51,256 nt of DNA from Cyanobacteria bacterium K_Offshore_surface_m2_239 (GTDB taxonomy: Bacteria > Cyanobacteriota > Cyanobacteriia > PCC-6307 > Cyanobiaceae). Below the pieces are notes generated by a model. That model did no database searches and was not told where the DNA came from. It saw only the letters and a list, made by a program, of their open reading frames with translations. Of this stretch, positions 33,981-42,854 are shown one piece after another. How positions within the stretch are numbered: the first letter of the stretch is position 1; each line of letters opens with the position of its first letter. The position numbers and the translations under genes are program-made. The stretch covers positions 1-51,256 of the forward strand of contig VGQX01000006.1 in NCBI GenBank assembly GCA_016882305.1, read 5' to 3'.

Positions 33981-35138
33981 ATGGAGCTTTTCTTCTCACA
34001 GCTCCTTGATGGGCTCAGCATCGGATCTGTTCTTCTTCTAGCGGCAACAGGTCTGGCGATTGTTTTCGGCTTGATGGGCGTCATCAATCTCGCCCATGGC
34101 GAATTTCTGATGCTTGGTGCTTATGTCACCTTCGTGGTGCAAGGCATCTTCAAGCCGATGGGGGGCATCCTGTTCGAGCTTTATTTCCCCATCGCCCTTG
34201 TGGCCTCCTTCGTTGTTACAGCCTTGGTTGGAGCCCTGCTGGAGCGAACCCTGATCCGCCAGCTCTATGGCCGCCCATTGGAAACCCTGCTGGCGACCTG
34301 GGGGGTGAGCCTGGTCTTGATTCAGTTGGTGCGCAGTGTCTCAACCGCCATGTTGATCGGCATTCTGGTAGCCATCGCTCTCGGTTGGTTTGCCGCGAAG
34401 ATGCTGCGGACGCGGTTTGAGGAGAAACTCTTTCTTCCTTACATCGTGGGGCTCAGCTGGATTGGATCCTCCTTGATCGGTATTGCTTTCGCCAGTTGGC
34501 TGTCCAACATCCGCCCCCTCGCGAGCGCCTGGTTTGGCCCACGAAACATTGACGTCACCGCTCCCAAGTGGCTTCAAGGAAGCTGGGGGAAAATCGCAGG
34601 CATTGAACTGCCCGGTATCCGCATTTTCATCATCCTGCTTTCCGCCATTTTACTTTTGGCGACCTTTTGGTTCTTGAACAAAAGTGTTTGGGGACTTCGC
34701 ATGAGAGCTGTGACCCAGAATCGGCAGATGAGCAATTGCCTTGGAATTCCTACAGATAAGGTGGATTGCATCACCTTTGCACTTGGTTCCGGATTGGCTG
34801 GAGTAGCTGGTGCGGCCATCACTCTGCTGGGATCGGTCGGGCCAAATCTTGGTGCCGCTTATATCGTTTCTTGTTTCATGGTCATCGTGCTTGGGGGTGT
34901 CGGCAACCTGCTTGGTACCGTTCTGGCTTCATTTCTCCTTGGCATCATTCAGTCCGTCATTGGATCCGGCTCGTTGTTGATCGTGTTTCCAAACCTGCCA
35001 GGATCAGTCAAAGGTTTCGTTGAATTTTTTGCCACGACCAGCATGTCTCTGGTCCTTGTCTTCATCTTTATCATCGCCTTTCTCCAATTCAGACCGAATG
35101 GGATGTTTCCACAGAAAGGTCGATCTGTTGAGAACTAG
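33981..35138 (+). CDS. urtB: Urea ABC transporter permease UrtB
   Basis: 385 residues, polytopic, of the LivH-type branched-chain amino acid permease superfamily. N-terminal motif LLLAATGLAIVFGLMGVINLAHGEFLMLGAY, later WGLRMRAVTQNRQMSNCLGIPTDKV (cytoplasmic coupling loop) and VSCFMVIVLGGVGNLLGTVLAS. Together with UrtC it forms the membrane pore. It lies 145 bases after urtA, separated by a hairpin. A UrtB-specific insert between the helices (about residues 130-215) is present. Confidence 0.95.
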   Translation: MELFFSQLLDGLSIGSVLLLAATGLAIVFGLMGVINLAHGEFLMLGAYVTFVVQGIFKPMGGILFELYFPIALVASFVVTALVGALLERTLIRQLYGRPLETLLATWGVSLVLIQLVRSVSTAMLIGILVAIALGWFAAKMLRTRFEEKLFLPYIVGLSWIGSSLIGIAFASWLSNIRPLASAWFGPRNIDVTAPKWLQGSWGKIAGIELPGIRIFIILLSAILLLATFWFLNKSVWGLRMRAVTQNRQMSNCLGIPTDKVDCITFALGSGLAGVAGAAITLLGSVGPNLGAAYIVSCFMVIVLGGVGNLLGTVLASFLLGIIQSVIGSGSLLIVFPNLPGSVKGFVEFFATTSMSLVLVFIFIIAFLQFRPNGMFPQKGRSVEN

Positions 35139-35200
35139 ATCATCATTCCTCAACTTGGCCTACCTCCCACCTCCTCTTCCTCTATCCCAGAGAAACAGCC

Positions 35201-36340
35201 TTGAAACTCCTTCGCTCCCTCTTCCCCTGGATACTTCTGGCTGTAGCCCTCTTTATACTTCCCATCATTCTTGACGACTTTCGTTTAAACCTCTTTGGCC
35301 GATATTTTTCATTGGCGATTACCGCCTTAGCCATTGACCTCATCTGGGGGTATACCGGACTGCTGAGCTTAGGTCAAGGCATCTTTTTTGCACTTGGCGG
35401 TTATGCAGTCGCGATGTATCTGATGCTCAACACTCCAAGCGAGGCTGGAGGCAATGGGATTCCAAAATTTTTCGAGAATTATGGCGTGGCCGAGTTGCCC
35501 TTCTTCTGGCAGCCCTTCTGGTCGCCAGTGGTCACCTTGATTGCTCTATGGCTTATTCCAGCAATTATTGCTGGCTTGGTTGGCTATTTGATTTTCCGCA
35601 ATCGAATCAAAGGAGTTTATTTTTCAATTATTACCCAAGCTGCGTTGATGGTTTTCTACCACTTCTTCAACGGTCAGCAAAAATTGATCAATGGGACCAA
35701 TGGCCTCAAGACAAGTACGACTGAACTTTTTGGCCAGCTCGTTGGTTCACCCAGTCTTCAAGAGTGGCTTTATCGGTTGACAGTTGTTTTACTCCCCGTC
35801 GCCTTTTTGATCTGTCGTTATTTCACAAGTGGTCGATTTGGTGATGCTTTGATTGCGATTCGGGATGACGAACTTCGCTTAAGATTCACAGGTTATAACC
35901 CTGTTCCATTCAAGACAATCGTCTTCATCGTCGCCGGAGCTTTGTGCGGCATATCCGGCGCACTCTATACAGTCCAATCTGGAATTGTGTCTCCTCAATA
36001 CATGACCATTTCCATGTCTATTGAAATGGTCATCTGGGTAGCCGTCGGCGGCAGAGGCACCTTGATTGGCCCTATCATCGGAGCAGTTCTTGTCAATTAT
36101 CTCAGAAGCCTTGTCAGTGAAGCTTTGCCTGAGATGTGGCTGTTTGTCCAAGGTGCTCTCTTTATTTTTGTCGTTGTATTGATGCCTGATGGCATCTATG
36201 GCTGGTTCAAAAATGGTGGTTTTTCTCGGCTCCTCGCGGCCTTTGGTTTTGCCACCAAGACGGCCACTTATCCCCAACTCGACCAGGATCCTGGGGTCCT
36301 GGAGGAAATGTCATCGACATCAGGGACCAAGAAATTGTGA
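35201..36340 (+). CDS. urtC: Urea ABC transporter permease UrtC
   Basis: 379 residues from TTG 35201 (no ATG or GTG fits the N-terminus). LivM-type permease: LIWGYTGLLSLGQGIFFALGGYAVAMY, RFGDALIAIRDDELRLRFTGYNPVPFK (coupling loop) and EMVIWVAVGGRGTLIGPIIGAVLVNY. About eight to ten membrane helices. Partner of UrtB. The C-terminal 35 residues are hydrophilic. The unusual start codon and 62-base gap after urtB suggest lower translation than urtA. Confidence 0.94.
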   Translation: MKLLRSLFPWILLAVALFILPIILDDFRLNLFGRYFSLAITALAIDLIWGYTGLLSLGQGIFFALGGYAVAMYLMLNTPSEAGGNGIPKFFENYGVAELPFFWQPFWSPVVTLIALWLIPAIIAGLVGYLIFRNRIKGVYFSIITQAALMVFYHFFNGQQKLINGTNGLKTSTTELFGQLVGSPSLQEWLYRLTVVLLPVAFLICRYFTSGRFGDALIAIRDDELRLRFTGYNPVPFKTIVFIVAGALCGISGALYTVQSGIVSPQYMTISMSIEMVIWVAVGGRGTLIGPIIGAVLVNYLRSLVSEALPEMWLFVQGALFIFVVVLMPDGIYGWFKNGGFSRLLAAFGFATKTATYPQLDQDPGVLEEMSSTSGTKKL

Positions 36341-36370
36341 CCCATTTGTAACTCACATTCCACCTCTGCC

Positions 36371-37120
36371 ATGACCCAAGTCCCACTTCTCGATATGACT
36401 GACGTCAGCGTCAGTTTTGATGGATTTTACGCTTTGACAGATCTCTCCATCCGTCTGCTACCAGGTGAGCTGAGATCCATCATTGGTCCGAATGGTGCCG
36501 GGAAAACAACCTTCCTTGACGTCATCACTGGCAAGGTTAAACCGACAAAAGGATCGGTTGCCTTCCAAGGCAAAAACCTGCGCGGACTCTCAGAGCAAAA
36601 AATCTCACGACTAGGGATTGGTCGAAAGTTTCAGACTCCGAGAGTGTTTGACAATCTCAGTGTTCTCCGCAATTTGGAGCTTGCTGCCGCACCGATGAAG
36701 AATCCCGTGGGTCTGTTTCGTGACACGCTACCGATGTCAGTTAAAGATGATGTGCAGCATCTCCTTGGTTATGTCGGCCTCGCCCCTTACGCCCGTAGCC
36801 AGGCGGGATCCCTCTCCCATGGTCAGAAACAGTGGCTGGCTATCGCCATGGTGGTGGCCCAATCGCCGCAGCTGCTCCTTCTTGATGAACCTGTTGCTGG
36901 CCTGACAGATGAAGAGACCAGTCGCACAGCGGAGTTAATCAAGTCGCTGGCGGGCAAGCACACCGTGGTTGTCATTGAACATGACATGGAATTCATCCGT
37001 GAGCTCAATGCCCCCGTAACGGTTTTGCATCAGGGGACAGTCTTGACGGAAGGCTTGTTGGATTCAGTAAAAAAGGATCCCAAGGTGATCGAGGTTTACC
37101 TCGGACAATCGCAAGACTAG
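36371..37120 (+). CDS. urtD: Urea ABC transporter ATP-binding protein UrtD
   Basis: 249 residues, LivG-type ATPase: Walker A GPNGAGKTT, RKFQTPRVFDNLSVLRNLELA (the LivG helical insert), signature LSHGQKQWLAIAMVV, Walker B LLLLDEPVAGLTDEE and H-loop VVVIEHDMEFI. LSHGQ in place of LSGGQ is normal for UrtD. It supplies energy together with UrtE. 30 bases after urtC. Confidence 0.95.
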   Translation: MTQVPLLDMTDVSVSFDGFYALTDLSIRLLPGELRSIIGPNGAGKTTFLDVITGKVKPTKGSVAFQGKNLRGLSEQKISRLGIGRKFQTPRVFDNLSVLRNLELAAAPMKNPVGLFRDTLPMSVKDDVQHLLGYVGLAPYARSQAGSLSHGQKQWLAIAMVVAQSPQLLLLDEPVAGLTDEETSRTAELIKSLAGKHTVVVIEHDMEFIRELNAPVTVLHQGTVLTEGLLDSVKKDPKVIEVYLGQSQD

Positions 37121-37157
37121 TTTTTATTTCTTTCACCACCTTTCAACAAGACCCACA

Positions 37158-37904
37158 ATGACGCTGTCCGCACCAGCAGCCACCCCAACTGGCCACAAGG
37201 ACGTTCTCACAGTTTCTGGTCTCAATGTTTACTACGGCGAGAGTCATATTTTGCGTAATGTCGACTTGCACATTCCAGAAGGTGAGATGGTTTGCCTGAT
37301 TGGTCGGAATGGCGTTGGCAAGACAACATTCCTCAAGACCATCATTGGACTTTTACAACAGAAGAGTGGCACTGTCCACTTTGAGGGCACCTCTTTATTA
37401 GCGCAACCACCCTATCAACGTGCGCGAACAGGGATTGGCTACGTTTCCCAAGGAAGAGATATCATTCCTCAGCTAACGGTTAAAGAAAATTTGCTTTTGG
37501 GAATGGAAGCTTTGCCGGGTGGTATCAGCAAGAACCGCCGCATTGACCCGATTATTTTTGACTTGTTTCCGATTCTTGAGAAGTTTCTTGGCCGCAAGGG
37601 AGGAGATCTATCCGGCGGTCAACAACAACAGTTGGCGATTGCTCGCGCCATGCTGGGCAGACCAAAGCTTTTACTGCTTGATGAACCAACGGAAGGGATT
37701 CAACCTTCGATTATTTTAGATATTGAACGTGCTGTTCAGCGCATCATGAAAGAAACAGGAATCAGTGTTCTCTTGGTTGAACAACATTTGCATTTTGTTC
37801 GGCAAGCCAGCTTTTACTACGCGATGCAGCGCGGAGGGATTGTTGCCAGCGGCCCCATCTCCACACTTTCTGATGCCATTGTTTCTGAGTTTCTAACCGT
37901 CTAA
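37158..37904 (+). CDS. urtE: Urea ABC transporter ATP-binding protein UrtE
   Basis: 248 residues, LivF-type ATPase: LNVYYGESHILRNVDLHIPEG, Walker A GRNGVGKTT, GIGYVSQGRDIIPQLTVKENLLLG, signature LSGGQQQQLAIARAM, Walker B LLLLDEPTEGIQPSI and H-loop LLVEQHLHF. Last gene of urtABCDE, convergent with the fmdB-like gene 35 bases downstream. A weak TGGCA/TGCCA repeat sits in that gap. Confidence 0.95.
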   Translation: MTLSAPAATPTGHKDVLTVSGLNVYYGESHILRNVDLHIPEGEMVCLIGRNGVGKTTFLKTIIGLLQQKSGTVHFEGTSLLAQPPYQRARTGIGYVSQGRDIIPQLTVKENLLLGMEALPGGISKNRRIDPIIFDLFPILEKFLGRKGGDLSGGQQQQLAIARAMLGRPKLLLLDEPTEGIQPSIILDIERAVQRIMKETGISVLLVEQHLHFVRQASFYYAMQRGGIVASGPISTLSDAIVSEFLTV

Positions 37905-37939
37905 TGGCATTGCACCCGAGCCTGTGGTTGTGCCAAGGT

Positions 37940-38212
37940 TCAGCAGCCGCGGTTCAGCATCCACGGCCGTGTGCTGCCGGCATCTTTGAGTCTGGGTTTC
38001 GCATCACCTTCCGTGGCCTTGCGAACGATTTTTGGTTCGCGATTTTCCACTTTCAGACGCAATGGGCCACAGAGGGTCATCGGCGGAGAAAACACACGCT
38101 GACCTGGCAGACCGCAATTGGGGCAGTCTGTATCCGCCGTCCGTTGATCAATGGTCCGCCAGACCTCATAGTTGTCACAGCCCTGGCTGCAGCTGAATTC
38201 GTAAACAGGCAT
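37940..38212 (-). CDS. fmdB: FmdB-family zinc-ribbon protein
   Basis: 90 residues. MPVYEFSCSQGCDNYEVWRT and TDCPNCGLPGQRVFSP form a zinc ribbon with Cys8, Cys12, Cys30 and Cys33; the first pair is spaced by three residues instead of the usual two. FmdB proteins are small putative regulators encoded next to formamidase genes. 70 bases downstream of fmdA on the same strand, so likely cotranscribed. No DNA-binding domain is obvious, so the regulatory role is only inferred from the family name. Confidence 0.82.
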   Translation of the reverse strand: MPVYEFSCSQGCDNYEVWRTIDQRTADTDCPNCGLPGQRVFSPPMTLCGPLRLKVENREPKIVRKATEGDAKPRLKDAGSTRPWMLNRGC

Positions 38213-38282
38213 GTTCGGAGAAGAAAAAAGAGAGGGCTGGTGAAACCAGCCCCAATATCGTCAGGGGAAGTTGGCGTGACGA

Positions 38283-39488
38283 TCAGGTTGGCAGGATATC
38301 CTGCTCAAAGATACCCGTCGGAATCGCCAAGGTCGCACAGGCGTTGGGGATATCAACAATGCCACTGATCCGACCCTCGACGGGAGCGCAGCTGAGGAGC
38401 AGATAAGCCTGCTCGCCTGTGAAACCGAAGCGCTTAAGATATTCGATGGCATTCAAACATGCCCGTCGATACGCAATGTGCACATCCATATAATATTGCT
38501 CACCTTCAAACTCATCGACGGAGATGCCTTCAAAGACCAGATAGTCCTTGAATTGAGGTTCAATCGGACTGGTTTTGAACATGGGATTCACCATCCCATA
38601 CTTGGCAACACCCCCTTTGATGATATCAACATGAAGGTCGATATAGCCTGACATTTCAATCGCGCCGCAGAAGGAGATTTCGCCATCACCCTGAGAGAAG
38701 TGGATGTCTCCCATCGACAGTTTTGCACCCTCCACATAGACAGGGAAATAAATGCGCGTTCCCTTGGTCAGGTTTTTGATGTCGCAGTTGCCGCCATGTT
38801 CCCGCGGTGGCACTGTGCGCGCCGCCTCATGGGCCACCCGGTCAAACTCCGAGCTCGGCAGGGTGCCAAGGATGGCGCTGTTGGGGTTGGGGAGGGCGGC
38901 CAGAACAGGTTCGCTGCCGGACAGTCCGGCACCGTAAGTGCGACGATCCGGGGCCGTGTTCACCAGCTCGGTCTCGCGACGGTTCCACTCGCGCAGGAGC
39001 TCGTGGGAGGGCGCGCAGCCAATCAGGCCTGGATGGGTGATGCCCGCAAACCGGACGCCGGGGATGTGCCGCGAGGAGGTGTAAATGCCCTCCAGGTCCC
39101 AGATCGCCTTTGCGGCCTTGGGGAAGTGATCCGTGAGGAAGCCCCCGCCATTTTCCTTGGCAAAAATCCCGGTGAATCCCCACTCATCTCCCTGCAGCGC
39201 ACCGACATCCAAGAGGTCGACCACCAGAATGTCGCCCGGCTCGGCGCCATTGACCCAGATGGGACCACTGAGGACATGGACGACTTCAAGATTGACGGTT
39301 TCGATGTCCTTTGGATCATCGTTGTTTTTGATTTGTCCGTCGGTCCAGTCTTTGCACTCGATGCGGAAAACATCGCCTGGATTGACGGAGGCCACGGCTG
39401 GGATGTCCGGATGCCAACGGTTGTGGCCCGGCATCTCCTGTTGATCCATCGGTTTCGTGAGATCAACCTTGAACAGCGTCTTTGGCAT
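38283..39488 (-). CDS. fmdA: Formamidase
   Basis: 401 residues from ATG 39488 (MPKTLFKVDLTKPM); a further start lies at 39509. FmdA/AmdA family: MPGHNRWHPDIPAVASVNPGD, VHVLSGPIWVNGAEPGDILVVDLLDV, GGFLTDHFPKAAKAIWD, GITHPGLIGCAPS, REHGGNCDIKNLTKG and FSQGDGEISFCGAIEMSG. It hydrolyses formamide (possibly short amides) to formate and ammonia in the cytoplasm. It lies beside the urea operon and has a perfect NtcA consensus 56 bases upstream of its start. Acetamidase activity is an alternative. Confidence 0.93.
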   Translation of the reverse strand: MPKTLFKVDLTKPMDQQEMPGHNRWHPDIPAVASVNPGDVFRIECKDWTDGQIKNNDDPKDIETVNLEVVHVLSGPIWVNGAEPGDILVVDLLDVGALQGDEWGFTGIFAKENGGGFLTDHFPKAAKAIWDLEGIYTSSRHIPGVRFAGITHPGLIGCAPSHELLREWNRRETELVNTAPDRRTYGAGLSGSEPVLAALPNPNSAILGTLPSSEFDRVAHEAARTVPPREHGGNCDIKNLTKGTRIYFPVYVEGAKLSMGDIHFSQGDGEISFCGAIEMSGYIDLHVDIIKGGVAKYGMVNPMFKTSPIEPQFKDYLVFEGISVDEFEGEQYYMDVHIAYRRACLNAIEYLKRFGFTGEQAYLLLSCAPVEGRISGIVDIPNACATLAIPTGIFEQDILPT

Positions 39489-39514
39489 GGGCGCCAGCAC
39501 AGAGGGCAAGGAGG

Positions 39515-39557
39515 ATCAAAGGCCAACCCATTCGCACCAATATGTAGCCCTTGCTAC
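39515..39557 (-). promoter_or_regulatory. Predicted NtcA-activated promoter of fmdA
   Basis: On the minus strand GTAGCAAGGGCTAC at 39557-39544 fits the NtcA consensus GTA-N8-TAC perfectly. A TTTGAT box (one base off TAN3T) follows 23 bases downstream at 39520-39515. The site lies between the fmdA start and the end of the upstream lipoprotein gene, in non-coding DNA. Confidence 0.6.
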
Positions 39558-39570
39558 CCAATGAAATCTT

Positions 39571-40080
39571 CTAGCGCTCCTCCCCTGTAGCTCGCTTTTG
39601 CGGACGATCATCAAAACTTCCCCGCCGACATAGATTTTCACGCAAACGATCTGCCCAGGACCCAGGTTTTCGGCCCATGCGCACATCCTGTCGACCAGAA
39701 AAATTATAAAGAATCTGCCATTGCGTATCACCCGAGCGACCTGTGGCCTCCTCCACGCGGCGGATGGGACGCCCGTAGAGGTTGTCGTAACCGGGCCAGC
39801 CCGGCTCATCCGGCAGAGAACAGATGGCATTGATCTCCATCAGCTTGGGCGCCCCGCCCCCCGGGGCGCTGAAGCTGACCACGCCATCAAACAAGCCGTT
39901 GGGCTCTCCCTGGCGAAACGGTTTGACCAACCTCACCGCCTCCTCTCCGGAGCGCACGAGCACATCCCCTGGCTTGGCTTTCGCCTGGGGCGTCTCGCCC
40001 GACGCCAGGTGGCAGCCCCCCAGGCCCAGGCTCAGACCGAGGGCCAAAAGAGCCAGGGGACCGGCCTCCAGGGTGCGCAT
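39571..40080 (-). CDS. Putative lipoprotein of unknown function
   Basis: 169 residues from ATG 40080. Hydrophobic leader ALLALGLSLGLGGC with lipobox Cys23. The mature part has PGDVLVRSGEEAVRLVKPF, LMEINAICSLPDEPGWPGYDNLYGRPIRRVEE and TQWQILYNFSGRQDVRMGR, with no domain recognised. The C-terminus is very basic. Divergent from another exported protein across a 99-base gap that holds a 7-base hairpin (CCTCCTC/GAGGAGG, 40123-40142). Longer open frame upstream is non-coding in appearance. Confidence 0.65.
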   Translation of the reverse strand: MRTLEAGPLALLALGLSLGLGGCHLASGETPQAKAKPGDVLVRSGEEAVRLVKPFRQGEPNGLFDGVVSFSAPGGGAPKLMEINAICSLPDEPGWPGYDNLYGRPIRRVEEATGRSGDTQWQILYNFSGRQDVRMGRKPGSWADRLRENLCRRGSFDDRPQKRATGEER

Positions 40081-40179
40081 GATGGTGTTGGGAACGGGCT
40101 CCAGACGCAACTTACGGCGGGACCTCCTCGTCAGGGAGGAGGGTTTGCTAGGTGTTGAAAGGTCTTTTTTTCTTCCCCG

Positions 40180-40662
40180 ATGCTCATTCTCCGCACAGGG
40201 CCGCTCCCCTTGGCCTTTGGAGCGCTCGCGGCCAGCGTCCTGGCTGTGGTCACACCCCGGCCCGCCCTGGCGCAGACCTGCCAGTTCCTCGCGCCGGTGG
40301 GGGGGAATGGGGTCAGCAACATCGTCACCAAAACCATCGGCCCGGGCAATCCCCTGGGACGCCCGAACTGGAACACGGATTTCTTCGTCACCCGCGCCTA
40401 CAGCTTCTACAAGCTCTTCTTCACCGCTGATTCCTCGGTTTCCGCCACCTACCCGATCCAGGCCTATCTCAAGTTCACCGACGACTCCAACCTGCGCGTC
40501 GTGGATGAAAACTTCGCGCCGCAGATGGGCACAGGGCGCCACTGGACCATGGAGGCCGTGCCGGGAAAAACGGTGGCGCAGGTGAATTTCAAGGTGGGCG
40601 CCAGCAACAACATGGCCGCCACCGGCTTCACCTATCGCATTTCAGCGCAGGGGTGCTGGTAG
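40180..40662 (+). CDS. Secreted protein of unknown function
   Basis: 160 residues. Signal peptide of about 31 residues (hydrophobic GALAASVLAVV, cleavage after ALA). The mature part is beta-like, with SNIVTKTIGPGNPLGRPNWNT, YKLFFTADSSVSATYPIQAYLKF and ATGFTYRISAQGCW, and two Cys (positions 34 and 159) that could form a disulfide. No sorting tail and no known domain. Its end overlaps the convergent pabC gene by 21 bases. Confidence 0.65.
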   Translation: MLILRTGPLPLAFGALAASVLAVVTPRPALAQTCQFLAPVGGNGVSNIVTKTIGPGNPLGRPNWNTDFFVTRAYSFYKLFFTADSSVSATYPIQAYLKFTDDSNLRVVDENFAPQMGTGRHWTMEAVPGKTVAQVNFKVGASNNMAATGFTYRISAQGCW

Positions 40663-41559
40663 GCCGGCGCAACGATGCCACAAGTGCCGGGCCGTGGCCT
40701 CATCCTCGGCGCCAGACGGCCGGGCCGACACCTGGGACAGACGGACGGGCCGGCAGTCCAGGCTGTTGAGCAGCAGGGCCGCCTCCGCCTCCATCAGGTC
40801 CTCCGGGACCAGCGGGGCCTCCTGAATCAAGCCGAGGGTCAGGGCCCGGCCCCGCATCACCCCGGGCAAGCAGCCACTGCTGAGGGGGGGGGTGAGCCAA
40901 CGGCCACCCCGACGAAGCAACAGGTTGGCTGTGGTGGCGCAACAGAGCTCACCGGCGGTGTTGCGCACGAGCGCCTCCTCCGCGCCGGCGGCTCGGGCTT
41001 CGCGACGGGCCTGCACGGCCCAGCCGTAGGCGAACGTCTTGCAGCGGCTGGCCACGCTGGTGGGATGGCGACGCTCCGTCTCGCTGAGCATCACCCGCAC
41101 CGCGGCGAAGGTGGGCCGCCAGGCCGTGAGCTGCAGCCAGAAGCGCGGCTCCAAGGGGGCCGCGGGGGGCGGCGGCGGATCGAGGCCCCGACCGCCGCCG
41201 CCGCGCGTCCAGTTGAGGCGCAAGGCGCCCCAGGTCATGCCACTGCGGCGGATCGCCTCCGCGATCAGGGGGGCGAGGGCCCCCTCCCCGGGGGGTTCCG
41301 GCAGGCCGAGAAGGGCCGCGCCCTGACACCAGCGGCTCAGATGGTCCGCCAGCAACCGGGCCCGGCCGTCGGCCACCAGCACGGTCTCGAACAGCCCATC
41401 CGCCAGGAGCAGACCCCGATCATCCAGGGGCAGGCACAGGCGATCGGGAGTCCCCCATTGGCCCTGAGCGCCCCCTCCGTCCGCGCTGTCGTCCGGGGGG
41501 GTGGGGCGGCCGAACCAGGCGAGCGACGCGGGGGTGGACGGGGAGCGCTCGTCCCTCAC
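40642..41559 (-). CDS. pabC: Class IV aminotransferase, probable 4-amino-4-deoxychorismate lyase
   Basis: 305 residues from the GTG at 41559, which overlaps the pabB stop (GTGA). Fold type IV pyridoxal-phosphate motifs: DDRGLLLADGLFETVLVADGRARLLADHL, the probable cofactor Lys in SRCKTFAYGWAVQARREA, and EALVRNTAGELCCATTANLLLR with SSGCLPGVMRG. PabC turns aminodeoxychorismate into p-aminobenzoate for folate. Branched-chain or D-amino acid aminotransferases share the fold, but coupling to pabB decides. Confidence 0.85.
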   Translation of the reverse strand: MRDERSPSTPASLAWFGRPTPPDDSADGGGAQGQWGTPDRLCLPLDDRGLLLADGLFETVLVADGRARLLADHLSRWCQGAALLGLPEPPGEGALAPLIAEAIRRSGMTWGALRLNWTRGGGGRGLDPPPPPAAPLEPRFWLQLTAWRPTFAAVRVMLSETERRHPTSVASRCKTFAYGWAVQARREARAAGAEEALVRNTAGELCCATTANLLLRRGGRWLTPPLSSGCLPGVMRGRALTLGLIQEAPLVPEDLMEAEAALLLNSLDCRPVRLSQVSARPSGAEDEATARHLWHRCAGLPAPLR

Positions 41560-42854
41560 GCCAGGGCCTCCAACAGGGGGAGAAGCTTCCAGCCCATTTC
41601 CGCCGCCTCGGAGGCGGGATCGGAATCGGCGACGATGCCGCCGCCGGCATGCACCCGCAGCTCCGTGCCACGCACCATCAGGCTGCGGATGAGGATGTTG
41701 CTGTCGAATGACCCATCCGCGCCGAGATAGAAGAGGGAGCCGCAATAGGGCCCTCGGGGCACGGGCTCCAGCGCATGAAGCCGCTGGCAGGCCCGCACCT
41801 TGGGAGCGCCGCTGATGGAGCCCCCCGGCCAGCAGGCCCGCAGCAGGTCCACCGCGCTGAGGCCCTGCCGCAGGCGACCCTCCACCACCGAGGTGAGGTG
41901 ATGGACCTGGGCGTAGCTCTCCAAGGCCACCAGCTGGGGGACGCGGATGGTGCCCGGTCGGCAGACCCGCCCCAGATCGTTGCGCAGCAGATCGACGATC
42001 ATCACGTTCTCCGCCCGGTCCTTGGGGTCGCACACCAGGGCGGCGGCGGCGGCGGCGTCCCGCTCGGGGGAGGCGTGACGGGGGCGGGTGCCCTTGATCG
42101 GCCGGGTCTGCACCAGGCCCTCCCCATCCAGCCGCAGGAACCGCTCCGGGGAGGCGGACACCACCGCTTCCTCGCCCGCCACCGCCAGGCCGGAGAACGG
42201 AGCGGGGCAATGGCGCCGCAGGCGGGCGTGGAGGGCCAGGGGATCCGGAGGGGCGGGGAGGTCGAGGCTGCGGCAGAGGGTGAGGTTGGCCTGGAAGAGA
42301 TCGCCGCTGGCGATCCAGCGCCGCAGCTGGCGCACGCCGTCCTCGAAGCCAGCGCTGGTGCTGTGCCAGAGCCAGTCCTCCGGCGCCAGGCCGGGCCAGG
42401 GGGGATCCGCCGGGGGGGCATCAGCCGCCAGGGCCAGGAGGCGCGCTTCCATGGCCGCCAGCCGAGCGGCATCCTGCCCTTCCAGCCAGCACTTTCGCTC
42501 CCGGCGATCGAAACGCAGCAGGGGGTCGTGGCGAGCGGCCCAGAGAACGGCCATCTCAGGCGCCGGCCAATGGGCGGCGGGTTCCACCCAGGCACCGGCC
42601 TCATAGGCCAGCCAGCCCAGCCAGGAGCCCCCGGCCGCCGCCATCGCGGCCAGGGCGGCGAACGGATCCGCGGCGCCCGGATCCCCCGGCACCCCCCGAC
42701 ACGCCACCACCTCCAGCGGGTCCAGCCCCAACACCGCCTGGCGGCCCAGAGCGCTGCCATCGCCCTCCAGCAACACCAGGCCCCGAGTGCCCAGCTCGCG
42801 GGCCAGCCGCAGTGTCAGGGCCCAGGGCTCCTGCCAGGGCAGCGAGCGTCTCAA
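41556..42854 (-). CDS. pabB: Aminodeoxychorismate synthase component I
   Basis: 432 residues from the TTG at 42854, which overlaps the queC stop (TTGA). Chorismate-binding domain: [86 protein letters not shown] and [25 protein letters not shown], with Lys instead of the Ala of anthranilate synthase, marks PabB. It makes aminodeoxychorismate from chorismate with the glutaminase PabA, which is not in the window. Confidence 0.92.
   Translation of the reverse strand: MRRSLPWQEPWALTLRLARELGTRGLVLLEGDGSALGRQAVLGLDPLEVVACRGVPGDPGAADPFAALAAMAAAGGSWLGWLAYEAGAWVEPAAHWPAPEMAVLWAARHDPLLRFDRRERKCWLEGQDAARLAAMEARLLALAADAPPADPPWPGLAPEDWLWHSTSAGFEDGVRQLRRWIASGDLFQANLTLCRSLDLPAPPDPLALHARLRRHCPAPFSGLAVAGEEAVVSASPERFLRLDGEGLVQTRPIKGTRPRHASPERDAAAAAALVCDPKDRAENVMIVDLLRNDLGRVCRPGTIRVPQLVALESYAQVHHLTSVVEGRLRQGLSAVDLLRACWPGGSISGAPKVRACQRLHALEPVPRGPYCGSLFYLGADGSFDSNILIRSLMVRGTELRVHAGGGIVADSDPASEAAEMGWKLLPLLEALA

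Noticed and set aside
41556-42854. Anthranilate synthase (trpE) for the chorismate-binding gene
   Set aside because: The PIKGT motif and the coupled class IV aminotransferase gene point to PabB.
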